Origin: DTU064 sp045588245
Lineage (GTDB): Bacteria; Bacillota; Clostridia; Oscillospirales; CAG-272
DNA length: 64,000 bases
Direction: 5' to 3'
Assembly: GCA_045588245.1 (NCBI GenBank)
Contig: JAZNDW010000043.1
Coordinates: 1-64,000 of the forward strand
Within the stretch, counting starts at the first letter, position 1. Every line of letters begins with the position of its first letter. A program made the translations under genes and the position numbers. Below are positions 15,649 through 24,238 of the stretch, in pieces. The notes beneath the pieces were generated by a model, which did no database searches, was not told the origin of the DNA, and saw nothing but the letters and a program-made list of their open reading frames with translations.

Positions 15649-17229
15649 ACAGTTAAAGTTCTCATGCTGGTGGTGTTCTTCGCCATCACGATCGGCGTTG
15701 GCATTTGGTGCCGTCGCCATTCGACAAACGTAAAAGGTTTCGTTCTCGGCGGACGTAACGTTGGCCCGTGGCTCACATCATTTGCATACGGCACATCGTA
15801 TTTTTCCGCCGTTATATTCATCGGATATGCAGGCCAGTTCGGCTGGAAATACGGTGTCGCCGCTACCTGGATCGGTCTCGGCAACGCTTTTATAGGCTCG
15901 CTTTTGGCGTGGGTCATTCTCGGACGCCGCACACGTCTTATGACGCAGTACCTCGACAGCTCAACTATGCCCGATTTTTTCGGCCATCGCTTTTCTTCAA
16001 AACGCTTACGCATCGCCGCATCGGGAATAATTTTCATTTTCTTGATTCCGTACACGGCATCGCTTTATAACGGACTTTCCCGTCTATTTGAGATGGCTTT
16101 TGGTATTGACTACGTTTGGTGCGTGCTGACAATGGCAGTGCTCACGGGCATTTACGTCCTTGCGGGCGGATATATGGCAAGCGCGATCAACGATTTCATT
16201 CAGGGTATCATCATGCTCGTCGGTATCGTTGCCGTTATTTCATCTGTCCTCTCGTCTAACGGCGGATTCTCAGATGCGCTCGGGACGCTTTCCGCGATCC
16301 CGTGCGAGTCTGCCCCCGATCTTTCGGGCGCGTTCGTTTCATTCTTCGGGCCTGAGCCGATCGCACTTTTTGGCGTCGTTATCCTAACATCGCTCGGCAC
16401 GTGGGGACTTCCGCAGATGGTCGGTAAATTCTATGCCATCAAGGATGAGTCTTCGATAGCTAAAGGTACCGTGATCTCAACGGCATTTGCGATCATCGTC
16501 GCGGGAGGCTGCTATTTCCTCGGCGGTTTCGGACGCCTCTATGCAGGCGTGATCGAATACTCCGAATCGGGCAATCCTATCTACGACAGTATCATCGTCA
16601 AGATGGTTGAGAGCCTGCCCGATATTCTAATAGGTATCGTTGTGGTTTTAGTACTGTCCGCGTCAATGTCGACGCTTTCCTCGCTCGTTTTAACGTCCGG
16701 TTCAACGCTGACGCTCGATATCATCGTTCCCGCCTGCAAAAAGAAGCCGTCCGAGCGCGGACAGCTCACCGTTATGCGCGTTCTTATCGCGTGCTTTATC
16801 GCAATCTCGTCTGTGCTTGCAATCATTCAGGCTAAGTCATCCGTTACCTTTATTGCACAGCTTATGGGTATCTCCTGGGGCGCACTAGCGGGCGCGTTCC
16901 TTGCTCCGTTCCTTTACAGCCTCTACTGGAAAAAAACGACGAAAGCGGCTGTTTGGACAAGCTACGTCACGGGTGTCGGCATCATGGTTGCGAACATGGT
17001 CTGCAGCTTTACGGGTAACGTGTTCATCAGCCCCTACTTCACGTCGCCCATCAACGCAGGCGTGCTTTCCATGGCGGTCGGACTCGTCGTCGTTCCCGTT
17101 GTCAGTTTTATAACGAAGAAGCCCGACAAGGAGTCTGTCGATAAAATGTTTGAATGCTACGACAGAAAAGTCGTCGTTCGTGCATCTACGGCGCTTACCG
17201 ACGGTATAGACGCAACAGAAACAGAATAA
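15646..17229 (+). CDS. Sodium:solute symporter (SSS family), likely tyrosine-regulated
   Basis: This 527-aa inner-membrane transporter has about 13 hydrophobic segments. The SSS pattern is visible in the YVLGGRNVGPWLTSFAYGTSYFSAV-like start (FVLGGRNVGPWLTSFAYGTS), SSTMPDFFGHRFSSKRLRIAAS and YVLAGGYMASAINDFIQGIIMLVG. Members import amino acids, sugars or acids with Na+. A Tyr-rich leader peptide and attenuator lie directly upstream, which argues that the substrate is tyrosine or a related aromatic compound. ATG 15646 is used because GGAGA lies 6 nt upstream; an ATG at 15634 overlaps that SD. Family sure; substrate inferred. Confidence 0.88.
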   Translation: MTVKVLMLVVFFAITIGVGIWCRRHSTNVKGFVLGGRNVGPWLTSFAYGTSYFSAVIFIGYAGQFGWKYGVAATWIGLGNAFIGSLLAWVILGRRTRLMTQYLDSSTMPDFFGHRFSSKRLRIAASGIIFIFLIPYTASLYNGLSRLFEMAFGIDYVWCVLTMAVLTGIYVLAGGYMASAINDFIQGIIMLVGIVAVISSVLSSNGGFSDALGTLSAIPCESAPDLSGAFVSFFGPEPIALFGVVILTSLGTWGLPQMVGKFYAIKDESSIAKGTVISTAFAIIVAGGCYFLGGFGRLYAGVIEYSESGNPIYDSIIVKMVESLPDILIGIVVVLVLSASMSTLSSLVLTSGSTLTLDIIVPACKKKPSERGQLTVMRVLIACFIAISSVLAIIQAKSSVTFIAQLMGISWGALAGAFLAPFLYSLYWKKTTKAAVWTSYVTGVGIMVANMVCSFTGNVFISPYFTSPINAGVLSMAVGLVVVPVVSFITKKPDKESVDKMFECYDRKVVVRASTALTDGIDATETE

Positions 17230-17309
17230 ACGTCTGAAATAAAAGAGTCCTTCGGGCAGAATAGCTCGGGGGACAGTTGTTTTGTTATTCTTGCGGACGT
17301 ATTCCGACA

Positions 17310-17822
17310 TTAGTCAATGAATACGGCGGAGTACCAGTTTTGCTCCTCACGATCGGGATTGGTAAGCGTTTGAATCGGCAATCCGAGTCCGCGCACGGTC
17401 TTGAACACGTCGATGCCAACGCTGTGAAATGCGGGACGTGCCATTCGTGCAAAGCGGCAAGGCTCGTTCGTCACAGCGGCGCATTGTTCACACAAAGCGC
17501 AGTCGGAGAGGGAAAACGCAAAATAGTGCCCGTCGCGGAAGGCGTTGCCTTCGATTTTGAACGAGATCTTCTGCGAGAGCTTTTTTTCATGTGTGTGTAT
17601 GATGATACCGCCGGAATAGCGCGAGAACATCTCGCGGTATTCTGCGATCGACGGCGAGCCGGGACGGGAAGGGCAGACGTGGCAGCGCCCCCAATCGGTG
17701 CAGCCGAACATACATTTGAGCAGCGTTCGGCTGTCAAAACATATGTCGGAAAGCTTGAATGGGACAGCGTCGTCGGCGCCCATTTCAAGAGCTGTATTTA
17801 TATAGGTGGTGTAGTCGTTCAT
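17310..17822 (-). CDS. DUF2284 cysteine-rich metal-binding protein
   Basis: A 170-aa protein with two cysteine groups, CMFGCTDWGRCHVCPSRPGSP and CALCEQCAAVTNEPCRFARMARP, and the C-terminal motif VRGLGLPIQTL. This is the pattern of the DUF2284 family, predicted to bind metal or Fe-S and found in anaerobes. ATG 17822 has GGAG 7 nt upstream. The promoter (TTTACA 17909-17914, TATAAT 17886-17891, minus) has a 17-bp spacer. The leader repeats a hairpin-SD element like the ones before the SSS and second GH2 genes. Function unknown; single gene. Confidence 0.85.
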   Translation of the reverse strand: MNDYTTYINTALEMGADDAVPFKLSDICFDSRTLLKCMFGCTDWGRCHVCPSRPGSPSIAEYREMFSRYSGGIIIHTHEKKLSQKISFKIEGNAFRDGHYFAFSLSDCALCEQCAAVTNEPCRFARMARPAFHSVGIDVFKTVRGLGLPIQTLTNPDREEQNWYSAVFID

Positions 17823-17885
17823 AATCAATCTCCATCGCGCCGCACGTGGCGGTGAACATCTCCATCGTGCCGTTATTACTCCTAT

Positions 17886-17914
17886 ATTATACTCCTTCGG
17901 GCTCGGTTTGTAAA
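17886..17914 (-). promoter_or_regulatory. Promoter of the DUF2284 gene
   Basis: Minus strand TTTACA (17909-17914) and TATAAT (17886-17891), 17-bp spacer. Confidence 0.65.
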
Positions 17915-17950
17915 TCTTTTGCGATCATTTTGTCGCAAGGTGCGAATTAC

Positions 17951-17980
17951 TTGACAAAAGACCGTGATATAGTATATAAT
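17951..17980 (+). promoter_or_regulatory. Promoter of smpB
   Basis: TTGACA at 17951-17956 and TATAAT at 17975-17980, 18-bp spacer, 35 bp before the GTG start. Confidence 0.75.
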
Positions 17981-18014
17981 AACCGATATCGAACAAAAAG
18001 GAGGTACACGCAAG

Positions 18015-18494
18015 GTGGCTGATAAGAAAAAGACCGACGGCAAGCTGATCGTTGAGAACCGCGCCGCACGTCACGAATATTTTATCGAAGATACGTATGA
18101 AGCGGGTATCTCGCTTTACGGCACGGAAGTCAAAAGCATCCGCGAGGGCAAAACGAACCTGAAGGATTCGTATTGCAGGATCGAGGGCGGTGAGCTTTTC
18201 GCGTACGGATTTCATATAAGTCCTTACGAGAAGGGCAATATATTCAACCGCGATCCCATGCGCCCCAAAAAGCTGCTCATGCACAAGCGCGAGATAAACA
18301 AGCTTTTCGGCAAAGTGACGCAGGATGGGTACACGCTGATCCCCTTGTCGCTGTATTTCTCGGGGTCACGTGTGAAGATGAAGGTCGGGCTGTGCCGCGG
18401 TAAGAAGCTATATGATAAGCGTGATTCGGACGCGAAGCGTCAGGCGGACCGCACGATGGAGCGCTACACAAAAGGGCGCGACAGATACGAGTGA
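18015..18494 (+). CDS. smpB: SsrA-binding protein SmpB
   Basis: SmpB binds tmRNA and takes it to stalled ribosomes for trans-translation. The sequence is full length (159 aa) and matches throughout: NRAARHEYFIEDTYEAGISLYGTEVKSIREGKTNLKDSY, FNRDPMRPKKLLMHKREI, LIPLSLYF, and the basic tail RGKKLYDKRDSDAKRQADR. The start is GTG 18015, 11 nt after AGGAGG. The partner ssrA gene follows 55 bp downstream, the usual arrangement in Firmicutes. Confidence 0.97.
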   Translation: MADKKKTDGKLIVENRAARHEYFIEDTYEAGISLYGTEVKSIREGKTNLKDSYCRIEGGELFAYGFHISPYEKGNIFNRDPMRPKKLLMHKREINKLFGKVTQDGYTLIPLSLYFSGSRVKMKVGLCRGKKLYDKRDSDAKRQADRTMERYTKGRDRYE

Positions 18495-18548
18495 TCGGCG
18501 CTATAAAATGATGTAACACGGTGTAGATCCGTTTTGCATATATTCCTC

Positions 18549-18898
18549 GGGGGCGTAATGGTTTCGACGGGGATTTTGAAGTATTGTAAGCGGGCAGAGC
18601 ATGGGGAAAGCTCTTTAATCCGGCCCTACACTTAAAATTAAACGCTAACGAAAACGTAGCTCTCGCTGCCTAAGTGCGGCGCGTCCGCTCCGAGGGGGAC
18701 CACGACCTCGGTCCGGGCGTCACTACAGTGGTGCACGTGAGCCGCAGTTTCGCACTTGAAACGGCCACGCAATAAAGTGCTGCCGTCATTCGAGCGCGAT
18801 CATCCGCGCGGATGACGGGAGATAATATAGGTGATCTACGCCCGTAGAAAACGGTATGAATAGGTTTTCGGACAGGAGTTCGATTCTCCTCGCCTCCA
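18549..18898 (+). ncRNA. ssrA: tmRNA (ssrA)
   Basis: The 5' end GGGGGCGTAATGGTTTCGAC and the 3' end, a T arm (GGAGTTCGATTCTCC) followed by CGCCTCC, form the tRNA-like domain. The acceptor stem GGGGGCG/CGCCTCC pairs over 7 bp with one G-U. The tag frame is at 18644-18673: GCT AAC GAA AAC GTA GCT CTC GCT GCC TAA, giving ANENVALAA (AANENVALAA with the tRNA-borne Ala). The CCA end is not encoded. A hairpin terminator follows directly. The last bases of the gene are duplicated at 19036-19052. Confidence 0.97.
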
Positions 18899-18950
18899 TA
18901 GAAAAAGCACCCCTCGTGGGTGCTTTTTCTGTGGGTGAGGGATGCGAGAG
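18882..18950 (+). repeat. Direct repeat, copy 1 (ssrA 3' end plus terminator)
   Basis: 69 bp from GATTCTCCTCGCCTCCA through the terminator to GAGGGATGCGAGAG. It is repeated at 19036-19104 with one mismatch (T18936/C19090). Copy 1 is the true gene end. Confidence 0.95.
18900..18935 (+). terminator. ssrA terminator
   Basis: AGAAAAAGCACCC, CTCGT loop, GGGTGCTTTTTCT: a 13-bp stem that includes the T-run. A second copy lies at 19054-19084. Confidence 0.9.
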
Positions 18951-19035
18951 ATGCTGCGGAAGTTGCGCGGGGAACAAAGGCTTTGAAGCTCGAAACGCAA
19001 CTTCAAACTGCCGCGGCAACGCGGCAACGAGTTCA

Positions 19036-19104
19036 GATTCTCCTCGCCTCCATAGAAAAAGCACCCCTCGTGGGTGCTTTTTCTGTGGGCGAGGGATGCG
19101 AGAG
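19036..19104 (+). repeat. Direct repeat, copy 2 (ssrA 3' end duplication)
   Basis: The same 69 bp as 18882-18950, 154 bp downstream. Only the T-arm 3' strand and acceptor sequence are present, so this is not a second tmRNA. It is the shape expected of an att-like scar or a small tandem duplication. The 154-bp interval holds no recognisable gene. Confidence 0.9.
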
Positions 19105-19299
19105 CGGGAGATTCGCTACGCGAACTCCGAAAGCGGAGTTTTCCTTTGCTTGGTGAAATAAATGCGTTTGTGCAGCGTTGAAATGCGCATTTTGCAGTGC
19201 GCCGCAAACGGCGCACCACAAAACCAGAAAAACTCTTGCGGTTATTTTCTTTTTACGGTATAATGAATATGTTTTAATGAAGTCGAAGGATGGATTACA

Positions 19300-19731
19300 G
19301 TGGGATTCTTGTTTTTTGTCTTATTCTTTTTTTTAATTCTTACTCCTCTTGTTTTGGGAATTATTATCCCCATACATAAAAATCATAACAAGGTAACAGG
19401 TGGTATTATTAACTATGATTCCTCTATGAGAAAATTCGTTTATAAGATCAACCTGTCATACCGACAGATTATCGACTTACTAAATACAAAGAACGATACT
19501 GATGAATTATCTTGTGTTTTTGATTTTGATAGATCAGTAATAAGCTTCTCGGAATATGGCTCTCACGGAGAGTACTATTTTCAAGTTCACGAATGTAACG
19601 GATTTTCTATTTTGAAGTTGGAACAAGTTGCATCGATCGGTATGCAAAGTCATCTTCGGTTCAAACTCAACCCGTTTATAGTCAGTAAATTACAAGCAGA
19701 AATCATACCTTTTTCTAAATACGGGTTTTAG
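19300..19731 (+). CDS. Small membrane-anchored protein of unknown function
   Basis: A 143-aa product from GTG 19300. An N-terminal hydrophobic segment (FLFFVLFFFLILTPLVLGIIIPI) is followed by a soluble region of ~110 residues with no motif I recognise. Codon use is AT-richer than that of neighbours (TTA, ATT, AAT frequent), suggesting recent arrival, and it lies just beyond the duplicated ssrA end. A promoter-like TATAATG and a weak SD (AGGATGG) precede it, and a strong bidirectional terminator follows. I cannot assign a family. Confidence 0.65.
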   Translation: MGFLFFVLFFFLILTPLVLGIIIPIHKNHNKVTGGIINYDSSMRKFVYKINLSYRQIIDLLNTKNDTDELSCVFDFDRSVISFSEYGSHGEYYFQVHECNGFSILKLEQVASIGMQSHLRFKLNPFIVSKLQAEIIPFSKYGF

Positions 19732-19750
19732 AATTGCACCCCATAACTAA

Positions 19751-19786
19751 CAAATGCACCACCTTGAATTAAAGGTGGTGCATTTG
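19751..19786. terminator. Bidirectional terminator
   Basis: CAAATGCACCACCTT / AAGGTGGTGCATTTG, a 15-bp stem with a 6-nt loop between convergent genes. The T-runs are poor, but the stem is perfect. Confidence 0.75.
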
Positions 19787-19802
19787 TCATCTATATGATT
19801 AT

Positions 19803-21002
19803 TCATCCTAAGAGCATCATAAATCCCGTCAGAATCGCAAGGAATCCGAAGTTGAAGGCACTGAACAGCGCGATATAGTGCTTCGTTTTGCCGGGATTGT
19901 GCTTTGTGTACTGCGAGAACGTGATAAGGCTCGCAAGAGATGCGATAAGGGTGCCGGCGCCGCCAATGTTGACACCTACGAGCAGATCGGCGTAGTTTTC
20001 CGTGAACTGCGAAAGCAATATAGCGGACGGAACGTTACTGATAAACTGGCAGGAGACGACGCTCCACAAAAGCGTGCTCTTATCAAGCAGGGAAGAGAGA
20101 AGCTCACGCACAGCGTCGATACGTGCCATGTTGCCCGCAAAAATGAAGAAAAATACGAACGTTAAAAGCAGCGGATAATCGACCATGCGCAGCGCTTTTT
20201 TGTCAGCAAAGAGGAGCACCGCAGGAATCACGATAAGCCCGATCCAGTAAGGGATGCCGCGAAATACTATCGCTATCGAGAGGGCAAAAAGCGCAAGATA
20301 AAGAGCAGTTTTACCGATCGGAAGCGTAACGGCACCGTTTTCGAGCGAAAGCGGCTCGGATTTGACGAAAACAAGACAAGAAACGGTGATGAGTGCAACC
20401 GAGATGATGAACGGAGGAGCCATGATGATCATGAACTTGGAGGTCGGGATCTCAAATTTCGTGTAAAGGTAGAGATTCTGCGGATTGCCGAACGGAGTGA
20501 GCATTCCCCCCAGATTGGCGGCGATGTTCTGCATGATGAATGTGAACGCCATGTATTTTTCCTTGCCCGTTGAGGAGAGCACGAAGTATCCGAGCGGCAA
20601 AAAGGTTAAAAGCGCCATATCGTTGGCGATAAGCATCGAACCGATAAAGGTGATGTAAACGAGCACGAGGACAGACGTGCGTGCGTTACGGAAGCAGTGT
20701 ACGATCTTCTCGGCTAAAATGTAGAAAAAGCTGATATTCTTAAGCGCACAAACGACTGCGAGTACGCAAAAAAGGCAAGAAAGCGTTTTGAAATCAAAAT
20801 AGTCAGCGTATTGGCTGTCGACAGGGACGATTGTCGAGGTGACGAGTGCGGCACAGAGTGCAACGCTCATAACGACGTTGCGACGGAGAAAACCGACGAC
20901 GATCTCTATCGGTCGGTATAGATCATGCGCTGACGGCAGACGCAGTCTGCGTTCAAGTGCACGTGTTGCGGTGAAGCCTTTCAGGTGATTGTGTCCTATC
21001 AT
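19803..21002 (-). CDS. SLC13/ArsB-NhaD-type permease
   Basis: A 399-aa membrane protein with about 10-11 hydrophobic segments. Motifs such as MLIANDMALLTFLPLG, NIAANLGGMLTPFGNPQNLYLY and SCQFISNVPSAILLSQFTENY are typical of the ion transporter superfamily that holds ArsB, NhaD and citrate/dicarboxylate permeases. The GGMLTPFGNPQNL box is the family's conserved hairpin. ATG 21002 has AAAGGA 9 nt upstream; a longer frame to 21089 has no SD. The promoter overlaps a perfect palindrome (21087-21119), so it is probably controlled by a dimeric regulator. Substrate unknown. Confidence 0.85.
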   Translation of the reverse strand: MIGHNHLKGFTATRALERRLRLPSAHDLYRPIEIVVGFLRRNVVMSVALCAALVTSTIVPVDSQYADYFDFKTLSCLFCVLAVVCALKNISFFYILAEKIVHCFRNARTSVLVLVYITFIGSMLIANDMALLTFLPLGYFVLSSTGKEKYMAFTFIMQNIAANLGGMLTPFGNPQNLYLYTKFEIPTSKFMIIMAPPFIISVALITVSCLVFVKSEPLSLENGAVTLPIGKTALYLALFALSIAIVFRGIPYWIGLIVIPAVLLFADKKALRMVDYPLLLTFVFFFIFAGNMARIDAVRELLSSLLDKSTLLWSVVSCQFISNVPSAILLSQFTENYADLLVGVNIGGAGTLIASLASLITFSQYTKHNPGKTKHYIALFSAFNFGFLAILTGFMMLLG

Positions 21003-21086
21003 TGACGGCGTCCTTTCGTTAACATAAAAACAGCAAGGTATATTGTGAAGCCTTGACGAATGGTGGTTATTGTGTGAAAAATTTCG

Positions 21087-21119
21087 CACGATGCAGATTA
21101 TAACATAATCTGCATCGTG
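21087..21119. promoter_or_regulatory. Perfect 14-bp inverted repeat over the permease promoter
   Basis: CACGATGCAGATTA (21087-21100), 5-nt centre, TAATCTGCATCGTG (21106-21119). The minus-strand -10 TATAAT (21097-21102) lies inside it, and a -35-like TTGCCG (21121-21126) is 18 bp away. No T-run follows on either strand, so it reads as an operator rather than a terminator. The rest of the 21003-21264 gap shows nothing further. Confidence 0.7.
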
Positions 21120-21264
21120 TCGGCAATAGTCAATTACTAAAAATATTTCGGCGTGGAAAGCGAAGATTTTATGTGATTTTACTTTAATTTCTGTACTGCA
21201 TCAGGCGCTGCGCTATAATAATCAAAAAGCCTGTGAAATAATGACGTAATTTGATGCATGAGTG

Positions 21265-21293
21265 TTGATTTTTACGCGTCAATATGGTAAAAT
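21265..21293 (+). promoter_or_regulatory. Promoter of tRNA-Ala(GGC)
   Basis: TTGATT (21265-21270), TAAAAT (21288-21293), 17-bp spacer. Confidence 0.7.
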
Positions 21294-21303
21294 AAATCCA
21301 CTC

Positions 21304-21376
<73 letters not shown>

Positions 21377-21407
21377 TAAAAAGACGACCGCATGGTCGTC
21401 TTTTTTG
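21377..21407 (+). terminator. tRNA-Ala(GGC) terminator
   Basis: AAGACGACC, GCAT loop, GGTCGTCTTTTTT. Confidence 0.9.
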
Positions 21408-21490
21408 TGGGAATTACGGATGCGGAAGATTGCCGTGGAGAATTGCGTGAGAAAACTGACAGAATTTTTTGGAAAATATCATTTTTAGTG

Positions 21491-21519
21491 TTGATTCTTT
21501 TGCACAGATGTGATAAAAT
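21491..21519 (+). promoter_or_regulatory. Promoter of tRNA-Ala(TGC)
   Basis: TTGATT (21491-21496), TAAAAT (21514-21519), 17-bp spacer; flanks nearly identical to the first cassette. Confidence 0.7.
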
Positions 21520-21529
21520 AAATCCACTC

Positions 21530-21602
21530 GGGGGTATAGCTCAGCTGGGAGAGCACCTGCCCTGCAAGCAGGGGGTCATGGGTTCGAATCCCATTATCTC
21601 CA
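21530..21602 (+). tRNA. tRNA-Ala (TGC anticodon)
   Basis: 73 nt, GGGGGTATAGCTC start, anticodon loop CCTGCAA (anticodon TGC) between CCTGC and GCAGG, T arm TGGGTTCGAATCCCA, acceptor TATCTCC plus A; CCA not encoded. Confidence 0.96.
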
Positions 21603-21603
21603 T

Positions 21604-21636
21604 AAAAAAAGACGACCGCAAGGTCGTCTTTTTTTG
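21604..21636. terminator. tRNA-Ala(TGC) terminator, shared with ZIP gene
   Basis: AAAAAAGACGACC, GCAA loop, GGTCGTCTTTTTTT. Runs on both strands allow use by the converging ZIP gene. Confidence 0.9.
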
Positions 21637-21687
21637 TGTGGTTGAGTTAGTAATGAGAAACCATATACTGCCGTGTGTGGCTATGCT

Positions 21688-22440
21688 TTATCCCAAAAGC
21701 ACGTCCGTCAGAAGTATAAGACAGAACCCGACGAGCAAAGCGTACGTGGCACCGCGTTCGTTACCGTGTGCGTGCGTTTCGGGTATCATCTCGTCGCTGA
21801 TTACATAGAGCATTGTTCCGCCTGCGAAGGCAAGCGCGAACGGCAAGATCACCGACGCTATGCTGACCGCGAAAAATCCAAGCAGCGTGCCGATGACCTC
21901 TACAAGCCCTGTCATCATCGCAAGTAAAAACGTCTTTTTCGAAGAAACGCCTGCGGCAAGCATCGGCCCGATTATAACCATTCCTTCGGGAATGTTCTGT
22001 AGCGCGATGCCGCCCGCAATAATGAGCGCTTGCGACGTATCTCCCGATCCGAAGCCGACACCTGCGGCGATGCCCTCGGGCAGATTGTGAATTGCAATAG
22101 CCGTTACAAAAAGCAAGACTTTATTAAGGCTTGTGTTGTGATGCGGCTCGATATCTGTTCCCACGAGTCTATGCAGATGCGGGACGATCTTGTCGATGAG
22201 GTTCAGGCAGATCGCGCCTGCAAATATGCCGATTACGGTGACGATGATGCCGTATTTTCCGCCGTATTCGACCGAGGGCAATATAAGCCCGATCACCGCT
22301 GCCGCAAGCATGACGCCGGCGGCAAACGACAGCACGATATCGGAAAATCTGTGAGAGATTTTTTTGAATATAAAGCCGATGACGGCACCTATGACGGTAG
22401 CTCCGCCGACACCGATAGCGGTCAACAGTATAAGTTTCAT
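21688..22440 (-). CDS. ZIP family divalent metal transporter
   Basis: A 250-aa membrane protein with eight hydrophobic segments. The metal-site motifs of the ZIP/GufA-ZupT group are clear: AIAIHNLPEGIAAGVGFG and IALQNIPEGMVI, with a histidine-bearing loop (PHLHRL...EPHHN) between helices. It would move Zn2+, Fe2+ or Mn2+ across the inner membrane. The ATG at 22440 has an AAGGGGCGG SD. It lies 57 bp downstream of the minus-strand lipoprotein gene with no terminator between, so the two may share a transcript. Confidence 0.92.
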   Translation of the reverse strand: MKLILLTAIGVGGATVIGAVIGFIFKKISHRFSDIVLSFAAGVMLAAAVIGLILPSVEYGGKYGIIVTVIGIFAGAICLNLIDKIVPHLHRLVGTDIEPHHNTSLNKVLLFVTAIAIHNLPEGIAAGVGFGSGDTSQALIIAGGIALQNIPEGMVIIGPMLAAGVSSKKTFLLAMMTGLVEVIGTLLGFFAVSIASVILPFALAFAGGTMLYVISDEMIPETHAHGNERGATYALLVGFCLILLTDVLLG

Positions 22441-22497
22441 ATCCGCCCCTTTTTCATTTCTTGCTGTATGAAAGCTTTGCTTAAAACGGTTTTACAG

Positions 22498-23949
22498 TCA
22501 ATTTTCGATCAGGTTTCCGTTTTCGTCGTAGTAGTCGATGTAGTCGGGATTACCGTCCAAATCGAAATACTCCACGCGAAGATACGTGTAACCGTCTTCT
22601 CTGTAATAAACGGTGTGATAAATCACGTCCATGTGATAGTAAAAACTGTCGTTTTTGACGGCAACACCGTCTTCGTTATAATACTCGATACTGCCCAAAT
22701 AACCGTCAGCGTCGTAGAAGAGGGCTTTTTCTCGCGAATTATCTGTGCGGTAAACGTATTCGGTGTAGCCGTAGATCTCGCCATCCTCCGAATACCCGGT
22801 GATACGCATCAGATTCTCCGTTTCCGGATCATACACATGGAAGGTTTTTGTGCCGTCGTTACTGTACCACGTTTCGTGTAAAACTCTGCCTGCGGTGTAA
22901 ATGGTGCTGACGTATCCCCAGTCATAATAAGCGTCGCACGAAGTGATAACTCCGTCCTTATAAAACTCTTTGCGCTGAGGATCACCTTCTTCATCAAACT
23001 GATACCACGAAAGCATAACGCCGTTTTCGTCGTAATGATAGCGGTATGATTCTGTTCCGTCACCGTGGTATGAGCAATCCCATTCGATCTGACCGTTCAT
23101 GTAGTATTCGTACTCGTTATAGAATTCGAGATTGCCGTCTTTGTCATAGTAATAGTACGTAACGGGTTTGTCGCTGCCGTGAAGAGGAACGTATTCGCTT
23201 CGGGACGTGTTCTGCAGGTTTCCGTCATCATCGTAGAAGTACTTTACAGTTGCCGTATGATGGTATATGAATCCGTCGACACCGCCCTGTCCCGTTACGT
23301 CCTCGGCAAGATATTCGTACTCCGTTTTTGTAAGTGTGATGCGGTCGGAGATGCGAATCGATTCTGTGCCGAGCGGCATATCGTTTTCCATAAAATATTC
23401 AATATGTGCACGGTATGCCTCTTCACGGTTGACTAAAGAATATTCTGAGTCATAGTAGTACACGATCGCGTACGTGCTGTCGGGCAGGTAACATTTAGCG
23501 TAGTCGTAGTCATCGCCGTATTCTGAAGTAACCATAACGGTGCCGTCGGAGAGGATTTCTACATTTTCTTCGGGTGCAGACGTGCCGTCGGGAAGGATCA
23601 CGGTCTCAGGCGTGTATTCGGTTTCGTCTTTGCCGTGATCATAGTCACCGTCGTCCTCAATTATAACGTTTCCGTCCTCGTCAACGCGAACGACGGAGCC
23701 GTCTTCTCCGATATAAATAATATTACCGTCCTCGTCAACGACGACGCTGATGATGCCTTCCATGCTCTCAAAGCCTTCGCCGCCGATCTGTACGTTACCG
23801 CCTATGAAGCTGCTGTTTGTATTTTCGCCGTGTGCGATGTCGCTCTCTTGCATACCGACGTCAATGTCATCCGTATCGCAGGAAATGAGAAGCGGCAGAA
23901 GTAAGAAGAGCATGAGAGCTGCCGATAACAGCCGTACTTTGATATTCAT
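22498..23949 (-). CDS. Repeat-rich surface lipoprotein (YD/MORN-like repeats)
   Basis: The signal peptide ends LLISC, a lipobox, in a 483-aa protein. An acidic linker leads into DEDGN-type short repeats (VVDEDGNIIYIGEDGSVVRVDEDGNVIIEDD) and then many ~20-residue units of the form YYYDKDGNLEFYNEYEYYMNGQIE. These resemble the toxin_YwqK/MORN-like or Rhs YD repeats, which form beta structures and bind ligands or partners. No enzymatic motif is visible. SD GGAGA before ATG 23949. Surface location is well supported; role unknown. Confidence 0.75.
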   Translation of the reverse strand: MNIKVRLLSAALMLFLLLPLLISCDTDDIDVGMQESDIAHGENTNSSFIGGNVQIGGEGFESMEGIISVVVDEDGNIIYIGEDGSVVRVDEDGNVIIEDDGDYDHGKDETEYTPETVILPDGTSAPEENVEILSDGTVMVTSEYGDDYDYAKCYLPDSTYAIVYYYDSEYSLVNREEAYRAHIEYFMENDMPLGTESIRISDRITLTKTEYEYLAEDVTGQGGVDGFIYHHTATVKYFYDDDGNLQNTSRSEYVPLHGSDKPVTYYYYDKDGNLEFYNEYEYYMNGQIEWDCSYHGDGTESYRYHYDENGVMLSWYQFDEEGDPQRKEFYKDGVITSCDAYYDWGYVSTIYTAGRVLHETWYSNDGTKTFHVYDPETENLMRITGYSEDGEIYGYTEYVYRTDNSREKALFYDADGYLGSIEYYNEDGVAVKNDSFYYHMDVIYHTVYYREDGYTYLRVEYFDLDGNPDYIDYYDENGNLIEN

Positions 23950-24238
23950 AATGTATCTCCGATGATTATATTATTGTATTATATATTTAATTATATTGCA
24001 CAGATCTGAAAAAGTCAATGTGTCTGCGGCTATCTGCGCTGTCGGCGCAAAGAACAAATATACGACGATCATTTATAAAAATGCGTCTTTATCGAATTTT
24101 TACAAAACTTTTTTCGAAAAAAGAAAACATTTGTCGGGATTTATACTTGATGTAGATGGAAGTTGGTGGTATGATACCGCAGGACGCAAAATTGTCACCG
24201 AAACGGCGGCAATTACATATAAATAAAGGTGTATATTT

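Noticed and set aside
18786..19221. Several short frames around the tmRNA end
   Set aside because: They cover tmRNA, its terminator and the duplicated end; no SD or conserved product.
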